Shown in pieces: positions 61,363-64,000 of a stretch of DNA of 64,000 nucleotides. Where the stretch lies: assembly GCF_000002425.4 (NCBI RefSeq), contig NC_037257.1, positions 7,298,533 to 7,362,532 of the forward strand. Direction: 5' to 3'. The DNA is from Physcomitrium patens. Lineage: Eukaryota > Streptophyta > Bryopsida > Funariales > Funariaceae. The notes under the pieces are model-generated. The model was given only the letters and a program-made list of their open reading frames with translations. It ran no database searches and had not been told where the DNA came from. The stretch's first letter is position 1. Each line of letters begins with the position of its first letter. The position numbers and the translations under genes are program-made.

Positions 61363-63904
61363 ATGGAACCGTCAATCTCGTCGCCAAATTCCTCGCTGCC
61401 TGTGTCGCGGAGCAGCTCTGGGAGCTTTGATGCTAGTTCTATTGTTTTAAGAGAATTGGGTTATGGGTCGCGCAGTGTGGCTGGGGCCAGTGATCCCGGT
61501 GGAAGCTTCCGTTTAGGTGAGAGCTTTAATCCAGGTGGGAGTTATAATGTAAATGAAATTCGTAAAGGAAACGGGAACTATAATGCAAACAGAGGCGGGA
61601 GCGGGAATGGTGGAGGTGGCGGTGGTGGGAGAATGGTGCGAGGTTTAGTAGTCAAAGCTGCGTGTCTCATAGGAGGAGCTTTTCTTCTTCGCAAGTTGAC
61701 CAAGACTACAACTCGTTGGGATCATGCTCGGATGGTTGTCCAAGCCCTAAGCGGCGAAAAGGTGAGTAGCACACTTGTATTGCTGCAGCTCATTCATGTG
61801 CAAAATTTAAACGTCAATTGCAGAAGATAATTACAGCAAGCAACAGAGCTGTGTTGCATTCTATGGTTGGATCTTCAACAAACTTTTGGATATCTACTAA
61901 TTTCTTACCTTTCCATCCATGTTCCTTGATTCATGGCGCATGATTTTACTCACTCGTCACCTTCAATTGCAGTTTTCCACCGAGCAAGCAGCCCGAGATC
62001 CAATGACTTATTTCAATCTCAGGTATTGTGCAGCTCCCAAGAGCGAACATGCTCTAGTTCGTATTTGCGGAGAGTACTGGACGTTTCTCAACCGCTAGAA
62101 ATTATGTCTAAGCATGGTCAGCGTTGTTCCCGCATTATAGCATGCAAATGATATATGAAGTGAATTGGTTTTGCAACTTCGATCTAAATTGGAGAGTTTT
62201 TAGCTCTAGGGCGCCTTTGAGCTACCGAAGCCTAATCAATTTGCAATGTTAGAGCAGATTTCTCACTTGTCCAGCGACCGTGTTAGCAGATGGAGCTCAC
62301 GTCATGTATTTCGAGCAGGTAGGAAGCTATTATTTCAATCCGTATCCAGAAGAGTTTCTGTTTTATCATTTTGTTGAAGATTATTTTTCTGATAGGTAAC
62401 GTCTACTATGTGAAATGCACTTGAGTGGAAAGAGTGTTTATTGTAGTGCTGCTTTTTGGAGCTATTGACACGTTTGTAATTGTGTGCTACAACTACAGGC
62501 TTTTTGGAGAACCCCAGAAAGGCCGTATCGTCAGGTAAAGCAAATGTTTTTCATCACTGGATTTTTGATACAACAGCGCAGATTGTTTGCTTCAAAGTGT
62601 TCAGTAAGTGTTCAGTAACTGATGGTCATGATGCTAAGGATGGTGGACAGCGATCCACCTCTAATAGTTTGTTCTGGTGGTTTTACGCAGAGATTCTACA
62701 ATGTAAAGCCTTGTCCAAAGGAAATGAAGTGTGATGTGGAGGTCAGTTATTTTGCCGCATTCTTTTTCCCTGTTCTTTCCGAGCCTAATCTTTTGCCTCA
62801 TTTATAGTGTTGCAATACTTATCTGTATGAATTGGAAATGCAGGTTGGTTCATATGCTGTGCGAGATATTGAGGATTACAGAAACTTTTGTGATCGTCCC
62901 AAAGATCAAAGGCCTCAACCTGATGAAGTGCTCAAGGTAGAGATATATATACAGTTCACGACTACGTCTCGAGTGACGAATATCTCCTTGTAATATGTCC
63001 TTTTTGTGTACATTATTGATTCCCTGTTCAGATGTTTGTAGTCATGGGTTCTTACGTTGGGTGTTTAAGTGGATGTGACTCTTGGTCAGTACTGAAATAG
63101 CTAGCTCAATGTTTACGTGCAAATTTCAGGATGTGGCGGAGCATCTCAACACGGTCTATCTTTCTGCTTGTGAACGAGGACGGCGTTGTTTGTATGAGGG
63201 GTCCACTCCACCAGAAGGCTTTCCTAATTCCTGGGTGCGTGACACTTTCTGTCACTGTTTGAATCATTTCGCAACAGAACACTGACATATTACTTATTCC
63301 TTTCGGTGAAGTATAGTCAAGGATTTTCGTGAATTTTGAGTAGTTGTGTATGTACACGTTTTTTTTAACTCATAATAGTATTCATTGTTCATAAGTGATG
63401 AATTGGAAAGATGTACAGGTAGCATGTGGCTCTGTAGTCAGTTATTTATATTTGACGTCTATAACAATATAATGCAAGGTGTTGAGAAGCTTATTTCTTG
63501 TCGAACAATTCTGCCGCCGGTCAGTTCCTGTACATTTCTGATCTCTTGAAGTGTTGCAGAATGGAGCGTCCAGATGCACCTCAGAGCTCACCATTTACAA
63601 GAACGGAGAAGTTCATTGTTGGGACCGTGCTTACGACAATGAGGGCAATCAGGTACATCGACATTTGAAGTTAGAAGTTATATGATGTGTTCAGCGCAAA
63701 TGTCAACTTCAACTTGCACCTGGAACTTCCTTTCATTCTCACTGGCGCATGATTCCTTTGTAGGTTTGGGGAGTAAGACAAGGGCCTTACGAATTCAAGC
63801 CCGCCACTCAATCAAGTTCAGTCGGATCACAAACGAAGTCTAACATTTCCAGTTATTTTACCTCCAAGAAAATGGAAGATACAGCTTCTGCTACCATGCA
63901 TTAA
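61363..63904 (+). CDS. CRL: CRUMPLED LEAF-type protein with CpeT-like chromophore lyase domain, 9 exons
   Basis: Plant CRL is a plastid outer-envelope protein needed for normal plastid division; its domain is related to cyanobacterial CpcT/CpeT bilin lyases. Exons: 61363-61761, 61973-62022, 62258-62318, 62499-62534, 62691-62741, 62844-62936, 63130-63234, 63560-63652 and 63764-63904. All are GT-AG and in phase, giving 342 aa. A Ser/Gly-rich N-terminus of about 90 residues, with a run of glycines just before residue 91, precedes MVRGLVVKAACLIGGAFLL, the membrane anchor. The CpeT-like region has TEQAARDPMTYFNLR, FEQAFWRTPERPYRQRFY, VKPCPKEMKCDVEVGSYAV, FCDRPKDQRPQPDE, RRCLYEGSTPPEGFPNSW, NGASRCTSELTIY and GPYEFKPA. 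A polar tail of about 34 residues follows. No lesion is seen. The N-terminal extension looks longer than in Arabidopsis as I recall it. Confidence 0.95.
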
Positions 63905-64000
63905 GTATGCTTCCGAGCTATTTAATTGAGCAAAGTTGTGTGTGTAACAGAAATGCATTTTCTCCTGTATATGTGCTCTGTTCAGTCTGAATTGCTGATA
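63905..64000 (+). other. 3' flank of CRL
   Basis: Sequence after the CRL stop codon, presumably 3' UTR. The window ends before any clear polyadenylation signal. Confidence 0.5.

Overview
This is a nuclear window from a land plant. Genes are split into many short exons with GT-AG (rarely GC-AG) introns, several encode plastid-directed plant proteins, and they sit in islands of moderate GC within very AT-rich DNA full of (TA)n tracts and decayed Ty3/gypsy chromoviruses. Composition and compact intron-rich genes fit a bryophyte, most likely a moss, but the species is inference. All exon models were built by hand from splice sites, phase and family alignment; no database was searched.

Layout. 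1-3.3 kb: AT-rich DNA. 3.33-4.1 kb: an unexplained GC-richer island. 5.1-8.2 kb (minus): complete five-exon glycerol kinase. 9.8-20.75 kb: nested decayed Ty3/gypsy elements, with a plus-strand chromovirus (12.4-19.1 kb) apparently lying inside a minus-strand relative. 20.75-25.2 kb: AT-rich desert. 25.3-31.8 kb (plus): CLPTM1-family membrane protein, 11 coding exons. 32.5-34.7 kb (minus): FKBP-type immunophilin with transit peptide and twin-arginine lumen signal. 35.75-36.8 kb (minus): DUF866/CZIB zinc protein. 37.1-38.1 kb (plus): unrecognised five-exon, 147-residue gene head to head with it. 38.3-39.9 kb (minus): unrecognised coiled-coil protein with a hydrophobic C-terminal region. 43.4-44.6 kb (minus): 177-residue protein with a divergent AP2-like segment. 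44.9-47.77 kb: 16 tandem copies of a 178-bp unit with a 712-bp higher-order repeat. 47.8-54.6 kb: AT-rich repeats and a possible Cys-rich small ORF. 54.9-59.8 kb (minus): PPR4-type RRM plus PPR protein, 11 exons. 61.4-63.9 kb (plus): CRUMPLED LEAF-type CpeT-like protein, 9 exons.

The genes do not form an operon. Three products are expected to act in or on plastids: the lumenal FKBP, PPR4 (known role in plastid rps12 trans-splicing) and CRL (plastid outer envelope and plastid division). Glycerol kinase, CLPTM1 and CZIB are conserved housekeeping proteins. The least explained parts are the 178-bp satellite-like array about 300 bp upstream of the AP2-like gene, that gene itself, and the two orphan genes at 37-40 kb.
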